Origin: Desulfofundulus thermosubterraneus DSM 16057
GTDB taxonomy: Bacteria; Bacillota; Desulfotomaculia; Desulfotomaculales; Desulfovirgulaceae
NCBI RefSeq assembly: GCF_900142025.1
Contig: NZ_FQZM01000036.1
Location: 1-37,631 of the forward strand
DNA: 37,631 nucleotides
Reading direction: 5' to 3'
The notes below the pieces were generated by a model. It had not been told where the DNA came from. It worked only from the letters and a program-made list of their open reading frames with translations, and did no database searches. Each line of letters begins with the position of its first letter. Position 1 is the first letter of the stretch. Both the position numbers and the translations under genes were made by a program. Below, in pieces: positions 6,025-13,470 of this stretch.

Positions 6025-7605
6025 ATGAGTTTTAGTAAAGGTGTTAACGCCACTGCAGCTACTCTGACCCGGCTGCGCACCGGTGAGAGCTATTGTCCCT
6101 TTAGCGGGATGTGTGTAACTTGTCTGGACGGCTGCCCCGGCCTTTGTGAAATAGGTAAATCTTCCGTGCGGGGCAAGGAAGTGCTCTATCCCCAACCCTT
6201 TGGCAAAACTACCTCTGCTTCCCAGAAGGATTACCCGGTGGATTATTCCCACTTCAACATCCTCGGTACCGCCGTGGGTGCCCACGGTATTGAAGCCGAT
6301 CCCGACAGGGCCATTTTCCCGGCAGTCAGCCTGGAAACCGCTGTGGGAGCCAACGCTGATTTAAAACTGAACCTGCCCATTGTAGTTGCTGCCATGGGGT
6401 CCACCAATGTAGCTGCCAATAACTGGGACCACTTGGCCGCCGGGGCAGCTGTATCCGGGGTGGGCATTGTTATCGGTGAAAACGTATGCGCCATGGACCC
6501 CAATGCGGAAATAAAGGATGGGCGCGTTGTCCATTCCCCCAACCTTGCCAGGCGGGTGAAGGACTTCCAGGAATGGTACAACGGTAAGGGATTTATTGCC
6601 GTACAGGCCAATGTGGAAGATACCAAACTGGGGGTCCAGGAGTACGCCATTGAAAAGCTGGGCGTGGAGGCTGTAGAGCTCAAGTGGGGGCAGGGGGCCA
6701 AGGACATCGGCGGCGAAGTTAAGCTGGACAGCCTGGAGCGGGCGCTGCAGCTAAAGAGCCGCGGGTACATTGTGCTGCCCGATCCCACGGATCCCAGGGT
6801 GCAGGCGGCCTACCGGGCCGGTGCTTTCAGTGAGTTTGAGCGCCATTCGCGCATCGGCATGGTGGAATACGAGTCCTTTATGGCCCGGGTGGAAGAACTG
6901 CGTAGGGTCGGGGCAAAGTATGTCTTCCTGAAGACCGGCGCCTACCGTCCGGCCGACCTGGCCCGGGCAGTAAAATATGCCTCTGATGCCAGGCTCGACC
7001 TGCTCACCGTTGATGGTGCCGGCGGCGGTACCGGTATGAGCCCCTGGCGGATGATGAATGAGTGGGGCGTGCCAACCGTCTACCTGCAGGCGCTGCTGGT
7101 CAAGTACCTGGATAGACTGGCGGCCAAGGGCGCCTATGTCCCGCCGGTGGCTATTGCCGGTGGTTTCACCCTGGAGGATCACATGTTCAAGGGACTGGCC
7201 ATTGGTGCTCCCTACGTGAAAGCTATCGGCATGGCCCGCTCGCCCCTGACGGCGGCCATGGTGGGTAAGACTGTGGGCGAAGCCGTAAAATCCGGCAAGG
7301 TGCCCAATGAGTACAAGAAATACGGTGAGTCCCTTGAGCAGGTCTTCATTGCCGCCAGCGAGCTGAAGGAAAAACTGGGTGCCGAGGCCTTTGAAAAGCT
7401 GCCCGTGGGAGCCATCGGTGTCTACACCTACTTTGAACGGCTTGCCCAGGGCCTGCGGCAGTTCATGTGCGGCGCCCGCAAGTTTGCCCTGTCCTACATC
7501 ACCCGGGACGATGTGACCGCCCTGACCAGGGAAGCTGCTGAAATTACCGGCATCAGGTACGTCATGGATGTGGATGCCGAAGAGGTAGAAGAAATTTTGG
7601 GTTAA
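6025..7605 (+). CDS. FMN-binding glutamate synthase family protein
   Basis: A 526-residue protein of the FMN-binding glutamate synthase (GltB central/FMN domain) superfamily. The N-terminus is Cys-rich (CPFSGMCVTCLDGCPGLCEIG, about residues 24-44), probably an Fe-S site. The remainder is a TIM barrel with the family motifs LKWGQGAKDIGGEV (about 229-242), TVDGAGGGTGMSPW (about 330-343) and IAGGFTLEDH. It lacks an amidotransferase domain, so on its own it could not use glutamine unless partnered. ATG 6025 follows TTAGGAGGATGGAAC. It sits between the degenerate glnA1 and ANTAR2, away from the five-gene glutamate synthase operon, and is only distantly related to the GltB2-type protein at 14675. 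The true substrate is unknown; glutamate or a related 2-oxoacid amination is the likely theme. Confidence 0.82.
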   Translation: MSFSKGVNATAATLTRLRTGESYCPFSGMCVTCLDGCPGLCEIGKSSVRGKEVLYPQPFGKTTSASQKDYPVDYSHFNILGTAVGAHGIEADPDRAIFPAVSLETAVGANADLKLNLPIVVAAMGSTNVAANNWDHLAAGAAVSGVGIVIGENVCAMDPNAEIKDGRVVHSPNLARRVKDFQEWYNGKGFIAVQANVEDTKLGVQEYAIEKLGVEAVELKWGQGAKDIGGEVKLDSLERALQLKSRGYIVLPDPTDPRVQAAYRAGAFSEFERHSRIGMVEYESFMARVEELRRVGAKYVFLKTGAYRPADLARAVKYASDARLDLLTVDGAGGGTGMSPWRMMNEWGVPTVYLQALLVKYLDRLAAKGAYVPPVAIAGGFTLEDHMFKGLAIGAPYVKAIGMARSPLTAAMVGKTVGEAVKSGKVPNEYKKYGESLEQVFIAASELKEKLGAEAFEKLPVGAIGVYTYFERLAQGLRQFMCGARKFALSYITRDDVTALTREAAEITGIRYVMDVDAEEVEEILG

Positions 7606-7619
7606 CACAAAAAAAACTG

Positions 7620-7648
7620 TTGCCAAGGGCCGGGGTACGGATTATAAT
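7620..7648 (+). promoter_or_regulatory. Promoter of ANTAR2 (and glnA2)
   Basis: TTGCCA (7620-7625), 17-base spacer, perfect TATAAT (7643-7648). Transcription starts near 7655 and enters the dual-hairpin leader at 7675. Confidence 0.65.
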
Positions 7649-7674
7649 AAAGGCATGCTAAAGAATTATTTTGT

Positions 7675-7715
7675 GGGTACAATGATGTGCCCGGCCATGA
7701 ACAGGCAATGATGCC
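7675..7715 (+). promoter_or_regulatory. ANTAR dual-hairpin leader of the ANTAR2 gene
   Basis: First hairpin GGGTAC-AATGAT-GTGCCC (7675-7692) has a 6-bp stem; linker 11 bases; second hairpin GGC-AATGAT-GCC (7704-7715). Both loops are AATGAT with A1 and G4. The 3' side of the second hairpin overlaps the 5' arm of the attenuator. The gene for an ANTAR protein is thus itself behind an ANTAR target, suggesting auto- or cross-regulation. Confidence 0.75.
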
Positions 7716-7752
7716 CTCGACAGGTCATAAGGCCTTGAAGAGGGCATTTTTC
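7711..7752 (+). terminator. Attenuator before ANTAR2
   Basis: ATGCCCTC (7711-7718) pairs with GAGGGCAT (7740-7747), with an inner stem AGGTC/GGCCT, followed by a T-tract ending at 7752. It lies 85 bases upstream of the start codon. Confidence 0.8.
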
Positions 7753-7837
7753 CTTCCCGGGAAGGTGGTAGTTTTTCCAGTAGTCCGGCAACGCCCGGCG
7801 GGTTGGTTACCTGGAACAATTTGGGAGGAAAATCTCC

Positions 7838-8419
7838 ATGGCGGAACAGAGAATAGTGCTGGTAGATAGCGATGCCACCTGGAGAAAGTCCATTAAAGCC
7901 GTGCTCACCAAGCTGGGATACTGGGTCGTGGGTGAGGCATCGGATGGCCTTTCGGGCCTCAAGCTGGTGCGCAGCCGGCAGCCGGATCTGCTGATCATCG
8001 AGGCTGGGGTGCCGGGCATGGACGGGCTGGAAGTGGCACGCATTCTCCATGAGGATAAGTTGGCCCCAGTGATCGTGCTGGTTAACTCCATGAGTCCCGG
8101 CCTTTTAGATAAAGCCAAAGAGGCGCGGGTATCGGCCCTCCTGACCAAGCCGGTGGATGAAAGTACCCTGTTGTCCGCCGTGGAACTGGCCCTGGCCAAC
8201 TACCAGGAAATCATCAAGCTGGAAAACCAGGTCCAGGAATTAAAGGAAGCCCTGGAAACCCGTAAATTAGTCGAAAAAGCTAAGGGAATCCTGATGGAGA
8301 CACTGGGACTCACGGAAGCCGAGGCATTCCGGCGCATGCAAAAAAGCAGCATGGACAAACGCATTTCCATGCGTCAGGTTGCCGAAGCCATCATCCTGGC
8401 CCATAACTTAAAAAGTTAA
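7838..8419 (+). CDS. ANTAR-domain transcription antiterminator 2
   Basis: A 193-residue paralogue of ANTAR1 with the same plan: receiver-like domain (1-120), coiled linker (KLENQVQELKEALETRKL), and ANTAR domain with EKAKGILMETLGLTEAEAFR (about 148-167). At the phospho-acceptor site it has PDLLIIEAGVP, so Glu again replaces Asp. Here the conserved Lys is kept (LLTKP), but the Thr of the LTA motif is replaced (VLVNS). ATG 7838 follows GGGAGGAAAA. The gene is preceded by a dual-hairpin leader and attenuator and is followed, starting one base after its stop codon, by the first ANTAR hairpin of glnA2, so it is probably cotranscribed with glnA2. It is the best candidate for the protein that recognises the leaders of this region. 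Confidence 0.9.
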   Translation: MAEQRIVLVDSDATWRKSIKAVLTKLGYWVVGEASDGLSGLKLVRSRQPDLLIIEAGVPGMDGLEVARILHEDKLAPVIVLVNSMSPGLLDKAKEARVSALLTKPVDESTLLSAVELALANYQEIIKLENQVQELKEALETRKLVEKAKGILMETLGLTEAEAFRRMQKSSMDKRISMRQVAEAIILAHNLKS

Positions 8420-8456
8420 GGTATAATGACGTACCGAAAAATGGGCAAAGGCGCCC
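8420..8456 (+). promoter_or_regulatory. ANTAR dual-hairpin leader of glnA2
   Basis: Hairpin 1 is GGTAT-AATGAC-GTACC (8420-8435), starting immediately after the ANTAR2 stop codon; linker 7 bases; hairpin 2 is GGGC-AAAGGC-GCCC (8443-8456). Both loops carry A1 and G4. Hairpin 2 uses the bases that otherwise form the 5' arm of the attenuator, so binding favours readthrough. Confidence 0.8.
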
Positions 8457-8500
8457 TGTGGGGAATTAAGCATGAAACTATTCCCCTGGGGGCGCCTTTT
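8447..8500 (+). terminator. Attenuator before glnA2
   Basis: AAAGGCGCCC (8447-8456) pairs with GGGCGCCTTT (8490-8499), with an inner stem GGGGAAT (8460-8466) with ATTCCCC (8480-8486). The 3' end is T-rich. It precedes the RBS of glnA2 by about 25 bases. Confidence 0.75.
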
Positions 8501-8534
8501 CCATTTTGGAAAATTTCAAGAAGGTGGTTGTTTT

Positions 8535-9866
8535 ATGGACGAAGCAATCAAAAAAGAAGTACTGGCCAAAGCGAGGGAAATGGGTGTAAAGTTCATCCGC
8601 CTGCAGTTTACCGACATTCTCGGTGTGCTCAAAAATATGGCCATCACCGTGGAACAGCTGGAAAAGGCCCTGGACGGGGAGCTGATGTTTGACGGCTCAT
8701 CCATTCACGGATTTACCCGCATTGAAGAGTCCGATATGTACCTTCGTCCCGATCCCAAAACTTTTGCTGTATTCCCCTGGCGTCCCCGGGATGGTGCCGT
8801 GGCCCGGCTCATGTGCGATGTCTATAATCCCGACGGCACCCCTTATGCCGGTTGCCCCCGCAACACCTTAAAGAAGGTCCTAGCCCAGGCTGCGGAGATG
8901 GGCTTTACCATGAATGTGGGACCTGAGATGGAATTCTTCCTTTTCCAGGTGGATTCTGAGGGACGTCCCACCCTGCGCACCCACGATAAGGCCGGTTACT
9001 TCGACCTCAGCCCTGTGGATCTGGGGGAGAACGCCCGCCGGGCTATGGTGCTCACCCTGGAGGAGATGGGCTTTGAAATCGAGGCTTCCCACCACGAGGT
9101 GGCTCCCGGCCAGCATGAAATTGACTTTAAGTATTCTGATGCCCTGGATTGTGCCGATAAAATTGTGACCTTCAAATTTGTGGTGCGGACCATTGCCCAG
9201 CGGCACGGTTTACATGCCACGTTCATGCCCAAGCCTGTCTATGGCATTAACGGCAGCGGCATGCACACCAACCAGTCCCTCTTCCGGGGGAACGAAAATG
9301 CTTTCTATGACCCTTCCGCCCCCGACGGGTTGAGTGATATTGCCCGTTACTACATCGGCGGTCTAATGAAGCATGCCCGGGCCCTGGCCGCGGTGACCAA
9401 CCCTACGGTAAACTCCTATAAACGTCTGGTGCCCGGTTATGAGGCCCCGGTTTATATTGCCTGGTCGGGGCGCAACCGCAGCCCGCTGATCCGCATCCCG
9501 GCCAAGCGGGGCATGTCCACCCGCATTGAGCTGCGCAACCCCGATCCGTCCTGCAACCCCTACCTGGCCCTGGCGGTCTGTCTGGCGGCCGGCCTGGATG
9601 GGATTAAAAACCGCATTGCGCCGCCGCCTCCCTGTGACCGCAACATTTACGAGATGACCGCTGCCGAGCGGCGGGAACTGGGCATCGAGAGCCTGCCCGC
9701 CAGCCTGGAGGAAGCCCTGCAGGAACTGGCCAGGGACGAAGTGATCAGGGGAGCTCTGGGCGAGGACATTTACACCAAGTTTGTCGAGGCCAAACAAAAG
9801 GAATGGGAAAACTACCGCGTCCAGGTTCACCCCTGGGAAATTGAAGAGTACCTAACCAAGTTTTAA
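8535..9866 (+). CDS. glnA: Glutamine synthetase, type I (canonical copy, glnA2)
   Basis: A 443-residue type I-alpha glutamine synthetase, catalysing ATP-dependent ligation of ammonia to glutamate as a dodecamer in the cytoplasm. All catalytic signatures are present: FDGSSI near residue 52, GPEMEFF near 131, [11 protein letters not shown] near 186, NGSGMH near 244, GYEAP near 302, RIELR near 332, and the feedback Arg in GFTRIEE. No adenylylation-type extension is present, as expected for the I-alpha subgroup. ATG 8535 is preferred over the longer upstream reading because AAGAAGGTGG lies just before it. The upstream alternative would translate through the attenuator. It is expressed behind ANTAR2 through a hairpin-controlled terminator, and its own terminator is at 9893. 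Confidence 0.92.
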   Translation: MDEAIKKEVLAKAREMGVKFIRLQFTDILGVLKNMAITVEQLEKALDGELMFDGSSIHGFTRIEESDMYLRPDPKTFAVFPWRPRDGAVARLMCDVYNPDGTPYAGCPRNTLKKVLAQAAEMGFTMNVGPEMEFFLFQVDSEGRPTLRTHDKAGYFDLSPVDLGENARRAMVLTLEEMGFEIEASHHEVAPGQHEIDFKYSDALDCADKIVTFKFVVRTIAQRHGLHATFMPKPVYGINGSGMHTNQSLFRGNENAFYDPSAPDGLSDIARYYIGGLMKHARALAAVTNPTVNSYKRLVPGYEAPVYIAWSGRNRSPLIRIPAKRGMSTRIELRNPDPSCNPYLALAVCLAAGLDGIKNRIAPPPPCDRNIYEMTAAERRELGIESLPASLEEALQELARDEVIRGALGEDIYTKFVEAKQKEWENYRVQVHPWEIEEYLTKF

Positions 9867-9892
9867 AAAGTTTTGTTACCATCCTCCTAATA

Positions 9893-9925
9893 GCCCTGCC
9901 GGGGATACCCGGTAGGGCATTTTTT
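9893..9925 (+). terminator. Terminator after glnA2
   Basis: GCCCTGCCGGG and CCCGGTAGGGC form an 11-bp stem (one G-U) around a short loop, followed by ATTTTTT. Confidence 0.85.
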
Positions 9926-9960
9926 CCAGGGTAAAAAATTTGTCAAAAAGCCCTTTTCTT

Positions 9961-9988
9961 TTGAGGTATTTATGGTATATACTATAAA
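9961..9988 (+). promoter_or_regulatory. Candidate promoter of glnA3
   Basis: TTGAGG (9961-9966), 16 bases, TATAAA (9983-9988); an overlapping TATACT is at 9978. It lies downstream of the glnA2 terminator and upstream of the glnA3 leader hairpins. Confidence 0.45.
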
Positions 9989-10022
9989 CTAGCTTTAAAA
10001 TAACGGTGCAACAACATAATTC

Positions 10023-10059
10023 GGGTACGATGTTGTATCCGGAAGGGGCAATGGGGCCC
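10023..10059 (+). promoter_or_regulatory. ANTAR dual-hairpin leader of glnA3
   Basis: Hairpin 1 is GGGTAC-GATGTT-GTATCC (10023-10040), 6-bp stem, loop G1/G4 (A1 replaced by G). After a 5-base linker, hairpin 2 is GGGC-AATGGG-GCCC (10046-10059) with A1/G4. Hairpin 2 overlaps the 5' arm of the attenuator. Confidence 0.7.
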
Positions 10060-10105
10060 ACATGCAGCAGGTGAAACCGCTATCCTGCAGGTGTGGCCTT
10101 TTTTT
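10055..10105 (+). terminator. Attenuator before glnA3
   Basis: GGCC plus ACAT (10055-10063 region) pair with GTGT plus GGCC (10091-10098), the inner GCAGG pairs with CCTGC, and a run of seven T residues follows. It lies 44 bases before the start codon. Confidence 0.75.
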
Positions 10106-10148
10106 CGTAAATAGCCCCGGTTTTTTAGAAGGGAGAGGTTGAAGGCCC

Positions 10149-11480
10149 GTGGCTCAGTTGACTAACGATGATGTAAGGCATCTGGCCAAAGAACTGGGAG
10201 TGAAATTTATCCGCCTGCAGTTTACCGATATTTTCGGAGTATTGAAAAACGTATCCATTACCGTGGAACAGCTGGACAAGGCTTTAAACGGAGAGCTTAT
10301 GTTTGACGGCTCTTCCATTGAAGGTTTCGTTCGTATCGAAGAATCGGACATGTACTTGCGCCCGGACCCGGCCACGTTTGTGGTCTTTCCCTGGCGCCCC
10401 CGGGACGGGGCGGTGGCCCGGTTGATATGTGATATTTTTAACGCCGACGGCACGCCTTTTATCGGCGACCCCCGTTATGTGCTCAAGCGTGTTATAGCCG
10501 AAGCCCGGGAAATGGGCTTTACGATGAACGTGGGGCCGGAGGCGGAATTTTTCCTCTTCCACGTAGACAGTGACGGCCGTCCCACCACCATCACCCACGA
10601 CCGGGCTGGTTATTTTGACCTGACGCCCGTGGATTTGGGTGAAGATGCCCGGCGGGACATGGTCCTCACCCTGGAGCAGATGGGTTTTGAAATCGAGGCT
10701 TCCCACCATGAGGTGGCTCCCGGACAGCACGAAATTGATTTTAAATACGCCGATGCCCTGGATACCGCCGACAAGGTGGTCACCTTTAAGTTTGTGGTGC
10801 GCACCATCGCCCAAAGGCACGGGCTGCATGCCTCCTTCATGCCCAAGCCCATATTCGGCATTGCCGGTTCGGGCATGCACTTAAACCAGTCCCTTATGAA
10901 AAACGGGGAGAATGCCTTTTACGATCCCCAGGCACCCCTGCAGTTGAGTGATACGGCCCTGTATTACATCGGTGGCTTGATAAAGCACGCCCGGGCCATT
11001 GCCGCCATAACCAACCCGACGGTAAACTCGTACAAGCGTCTGGTTTCCGGTTACGAGGCACCGGTGTATATCGCCTGGTCCTCCCGCAATCGCAGCCCCC
11101 TCATCCGTATTCCGGCCAAGCGGGGCCAGTCAACCCGCATCGAGTTGCGCAGCCCGGACCCGTCCTGCAACCCGTACCTGGCCCTGGCAGTGTGCCTGGC
11201 GGCGGGGCTGGACGGTATTAAAAACCGCATTTTGCCTCCGCCGCCTTGTGACTGTAACATTTATGAAATGAGTGTCAGGGAACGGGAGGAGCGGGGCATC
11301 GGCTGCCTGCCCGAGAGTTTGAAGGAAGCCCTGGATGAGCTGGAGCGGGACGAGGTGATCAAGGAAGCTCTCGGCCCCCACGTATACAGCCGCTTTATGG
11401 AGGCCAAGCGCATCGAATGGGACCGCTATCGCGTGCAGGTGCATCCCTGGGAGATTGAAGAGTACCTGACCAAGTATTAA
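10149..11480 (+). CDS. glnA: Glutamine synthetase, type I (canonical copy, glnA3)
   Basis: A 443-residue type I-alpha glutamine synthetase, about as close to glnA2 as expected for a recent in-family duplicate. All active-site signatures are kept: [51 protein letters not shown] and RIELR. GTG start at 10149, with GGGAGAGG about ten bases upstream. It has its own leader, with ANTAR hairpins and attenuator, separate from glnA2. It precedes the glutamate synthase operon, so this end of the cluster encodes a complete GS-GOGAT route from ammonia to glutamate. Whether glnA2 or glnA3 is the housekeeping enzyme cannot be told from sequence. Confidence 0.92.
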   Translation: MAQLTNDDVRHLAKELGVKFIRLQFTDIFGVLKNVSITVEQLDKALNGELMFDGSSIEGFVRIEESDMYLRPDPATFVVFPWRPRDGAVARLICDIFNADGTPFIGDPRYVLKRVIAEAREMGFTMNVGPEAEFFLFHVDSDGRPTTITHDRAGYFDLTPVDLGEDARRDMVLTLEQMGFEIEASHHEVAPGQHEIDFKYADALDTADKVVTFKFVVRTIAQRHGLHASFMPKPIFGIAGSGMHLNQSLMKNGENAFYDPQAPLQLSDTALYYIGGLIKHARAIAAITNPTVNSYKRLVSGYEAPVYIAWSSRNRSPLIRIPAKRGQSTRIELRSPDPSCNPYLALAVCLAAGLDGIKNRILPPPPCDCNIYEMSVREREERGIGCLPESLKEALDELERDEVIKEALGPHVYSRFMEAKRIEWDRYRVQVHPWEIEEYLTKY

Positions 11481-11561
11481 CCTTGCTCGTTCCAGGCCGG
11501 AGCACCGGACGACGAGGAACGCTCGCTATCGAAGTGTACGACATTAATAAGACAAATGAAA

Positions 11562-11603
11562 CCGGCACAACGGTGTGCCGGGGTAACGAGGGCAACGAGG
11601 CCC
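11562..11603 (+). promoter_or_regulatory. ANTAR dual-hairpin leader of the glutamate synthase operon
   Basis: Hairpin 1 is CCGGCAC-AACGGT-GTGCCGG (11562-11581), a perfect 7-bp stem with an A1/G4 hexaloop. Linker 8 bases. Hairpin 2 is GGGC-AACGAG-GCCC (11590-11603), also A1/G4. This is the cleanest ANTAR target in the window and overlaps the attenuator at 11600. Confidence 0.85.
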
Positions 11604-11676
11604 ACGTGCAGGTCACCTTTCAAGGAGGAAAATTTCCATTTCCATCCCACAGGCCTGCCGTGGGCTTTTATTTTTT
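11600..11676 (+). terminator. Attenuator before the glutamate synthase operon
   Basis: GCCCACG (11600-11606) pairs with CGTGGGC (11659-11665), and GCAGGTC (11608-11614) with GGCCTGC (11652-11658), with one bulged T. TTTTATTTTTT follows. The RBS and ATG of the first operon gene come about 20 bases later. Confidence 0.8.
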
Positions 11677-11700
11677 AGATTGCCGGAAGGAGAAGTGAAC

Positions 11701-12147
11701 ATGCCTCGAGTTGTGGTCAAGCCGGAAGTCTGTATTGGTTGCCACCTCTGTGAGGTCTGGTGCGTGGTGGCACATTCACGCAGTAAAAACATTCTTAAAG
11801 CATTTCTCTATGAAACGCCACGGCCGGTACCCCGGGTGGTGGTGGAAGAAAACCTGCCCTTTACCCTCCCCGTGCATTGCCGGCACTGTAGTGAACCGTC
11901 CTGCGTGGAGGCATGCATCAGCGGGGCATTGTACAGGGATCCCCTCACGGGCCGGGTGGAACACGACGCCGGCCGCTGTGTGGGCTGCTACAGCTGCGTT
12001 ATGGCCTGTCCCTACGGGGCAGTGGTCATGGATGAAGTCAACCGTAAAATAGCCAGGTGCGATCTGTGTAAGGAAATGGGAGAACCGACCTGCGTGAAGC
12101 AGTGTCCCAACCGGGCTCTGGTTTACCAGGATTCGTTCACCAGTTAA
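11701..12147 (+). CDS. 4Fe-4S dicluster ferredoxin subunit of split glutamate synthase
   Basis: A 148-residue iron-sulfur protein with the four-cluster DMSO-reductase-like ferredoxin pattern. It has CIGCHLCEVWC near residue 11, CRHCSEPSCVEAC near 60, CVGCYSCVMAC near 98, and CDLCKEMGEPTCVKQC near 121. It probably carries electrons between the FAD oxidoreductase (next gene) and the glutamate synthase core. ATG 11701 is chosen over upstream in-frame codons because GGAAGGAGAAG immediately precedes it. It is the first gene of the five-gene operon 11701-17045 and lies directly downstream of the ANTAR-controlled attenuator. Confidence 0.85.
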   Translation: MPRVVVKPEVCIGCHLCEVWCVVAHSRSKNILKAFLYETPRPVPRVVVEENLPFTLPVHCRHCSEPSCVEACISGALYRDPLTGRVEHDAGRCVGCYSCVMACPYGAVVMDEVNRKIARCDLCKEMGEPTCVKQCPNRALVYQDSFTS

Positions 12148-12162
12148 GCAAGGGGGAAGCTT

Positions 12163-13470
12163 ATGGAGAGGTTTGATTATCTGATCATTGGTAACTCCGT
12201 AGGTGCGGTGGGTTGCATTGAAACCCTGCGTTCATTCGATAAAGGCAGTTCCATAGCTGTTATCGGGGAAGAACCACACCATGTCTATTCCCGGGCACTG
12301 CTGCCCTATTACCTGGATAATGAAGTGCCCGTGGAGAAAATGCTCTACCGACCGGTGGATTTCTATGAGCGTCTGGGGGTTACCCCTGTGCTAGGCCGGC
12401 GGGCTGTGGGCCTGGATACGGCCGGACACGTAGTAAAACTGGATGACGGCCGGACCATCTCCTATGGAAAACTGCTGCTGGCCACTGGCGGGCGGCCTAT
12501 TGTACCCCCCATACCGGGACTGGATACGGAAAAAGAGAACATCAGTAACTTTGTGGCGTTGCAGGACCTGCAACGGATCAGCCGCCTGCTTCCGCTGGCC
12601 CGGCGGGCGGTGGTGCTCGGTGGGGGGATCATCGGCCTTATGGCAGCCGAGGCGCTGCATAAGAAGGGTCTGGAAGTCAGCGTGGTGGAACTGGCCCCCC
12701 GCGTGCTAGCGCCGGTGGTGGATGAGTTTACCTCCCGGTTGATTGAGGAGGCCTTCCGCCGGTCCGCCGTGGCCATATATACCGGAACCACCTTTAAAGA
12801 AGTCCAGGGCGGGGAGCGGGCCACCGGAGTGGTGCTCACCGACGGTACTTCCCTCCCCTGCGACCTGCTGGTGGTGGCCGTGGGTGTGGTCCCCCGGGTG
12901 GACCTGGCCAGGGAAGCCGGATTGGCCGTGAACCGGGGTATTCTGGTGAATCAACAGATGGAAACATCCGCTGCCGGTGTTTATGCCTGTGGAGACTGTG
13001 CCGAAGTTTACGACTTCCTGATGGGTAACCGGCGCGTGCTCCCCCTGTGGCCCAATGCCTACGCTGGCGGCCGGGTGGCCGCGTACAACATGCTGGGTAT
13101 GAAGCGGGAATATGACCGGGCCACCTCCATGAATGCCATGCACTTTTTCGACCTGAACATTATCACGGCCGGTCTTAACACGGCAGGTGAAAAGGATGGC
13201 TTTGAGGTTATCAGCCGTTTTGATGCCAGCTCCCGCAGCTACCGGAGGTTTGTGTTGAAGGACGACCGCATTCACGGGTTTACCCTGGTGACCGGGATTG
13301 CCCGGGCGGGTATCTTCCTTCACCTGATGCGCCGGGGTTGCCCTGTTACTTCCTTTAAAGAGAAGCTCCTGGAGGGGGAATTTGGTTACCTGACCATTCC
13401 GGAAGGCCTGAGACGGGAGTTACTGATCGATGAAGGAGTGATGAGCGAACATGCGGTCGCAAATCAGTGA
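12163..13470 (+). CDS. FAD/NAD(P)-dependent oxidoreductase of the glutamate synthase operon
   Basis: A 435-residue pyridine nucleotide-disulfide oxidoreductase-like flavoprotein, related to NirB N-domain and ferredoxin reductases. The N-terminal FAD motif is IIGNSVGAVG (about 7-16), the internal NAD(P)H Rossmann motif is VVLGGGIIGLMAAE (about 148-161), and the C-terminal FAD motif is GVYACGDCAE (about 269-278). It probably feeds reducing equivalents from NAD(P)H, via the ferredoxin subunit, to the FMN/Fe-S glutamate synthase subunit. This would take the place of the usual GltD beta subunit. It starts 15 bases after the ferredoxin gene, and its end overlaps the next start by 20 bases, indicating coupled translation. 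Confidence 0.85.
   Translation: MERFDYLIIGNSVGAVGCIETLRSFDKGSSIAVIGEEPHHVYSRALLPYYLDNEVPVEKMLYRPVDFYERLGVTPVLGRRAVGLDTAGHVVKLDDGRTISYGKLLLATGGRPIVPPIPGLDTEKENISNFVALQDLQRISRLLPLARRAVVLGGGIIGLMAAEALHKKGLEVSVVELAPRVLAPVVDEFTSRLIEEAFRRSAVAIYTGTTFKEVQGGERATGVVLTDGTSLPCDLLVVAVGVVPRVDLAREAGLAVNRGILVNQQMETSAAGVYACGDCAEVYDFLMGNRRVLPLWPNAYAGGRVAAYNMLGMKREYDRATSMNAMHFFDLNIITAGLNTAGEKDGFEVISRFDASSRSYRRFVLKDDRIHGFTLVTGIARAGIFLHLMRRGCPVTSFKEKLLEGEFGYLTIPEGLRRELLIDEGVMSEHAVANQ

Noticed and set aside
8422-8427. TATAAT just after the ANTAR2 stop, looking like a glnA2 promoter
   Set aside because: There is no acceptable -35, and the bases form the 5' arm and loop of a clean ANTAR hairpin (GGTAT-AATGAC-GTACC). 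Readthrough from the ANTAR2 promoter is the better explanation.
11483-11698. 71-codon plus-strand open frame between glnA3 and the ferredoxin gene
   Set aside because: It runs through the ANTAR hairpins and the attenuator, has no RBS and resembles no protein; it is leader RNA.
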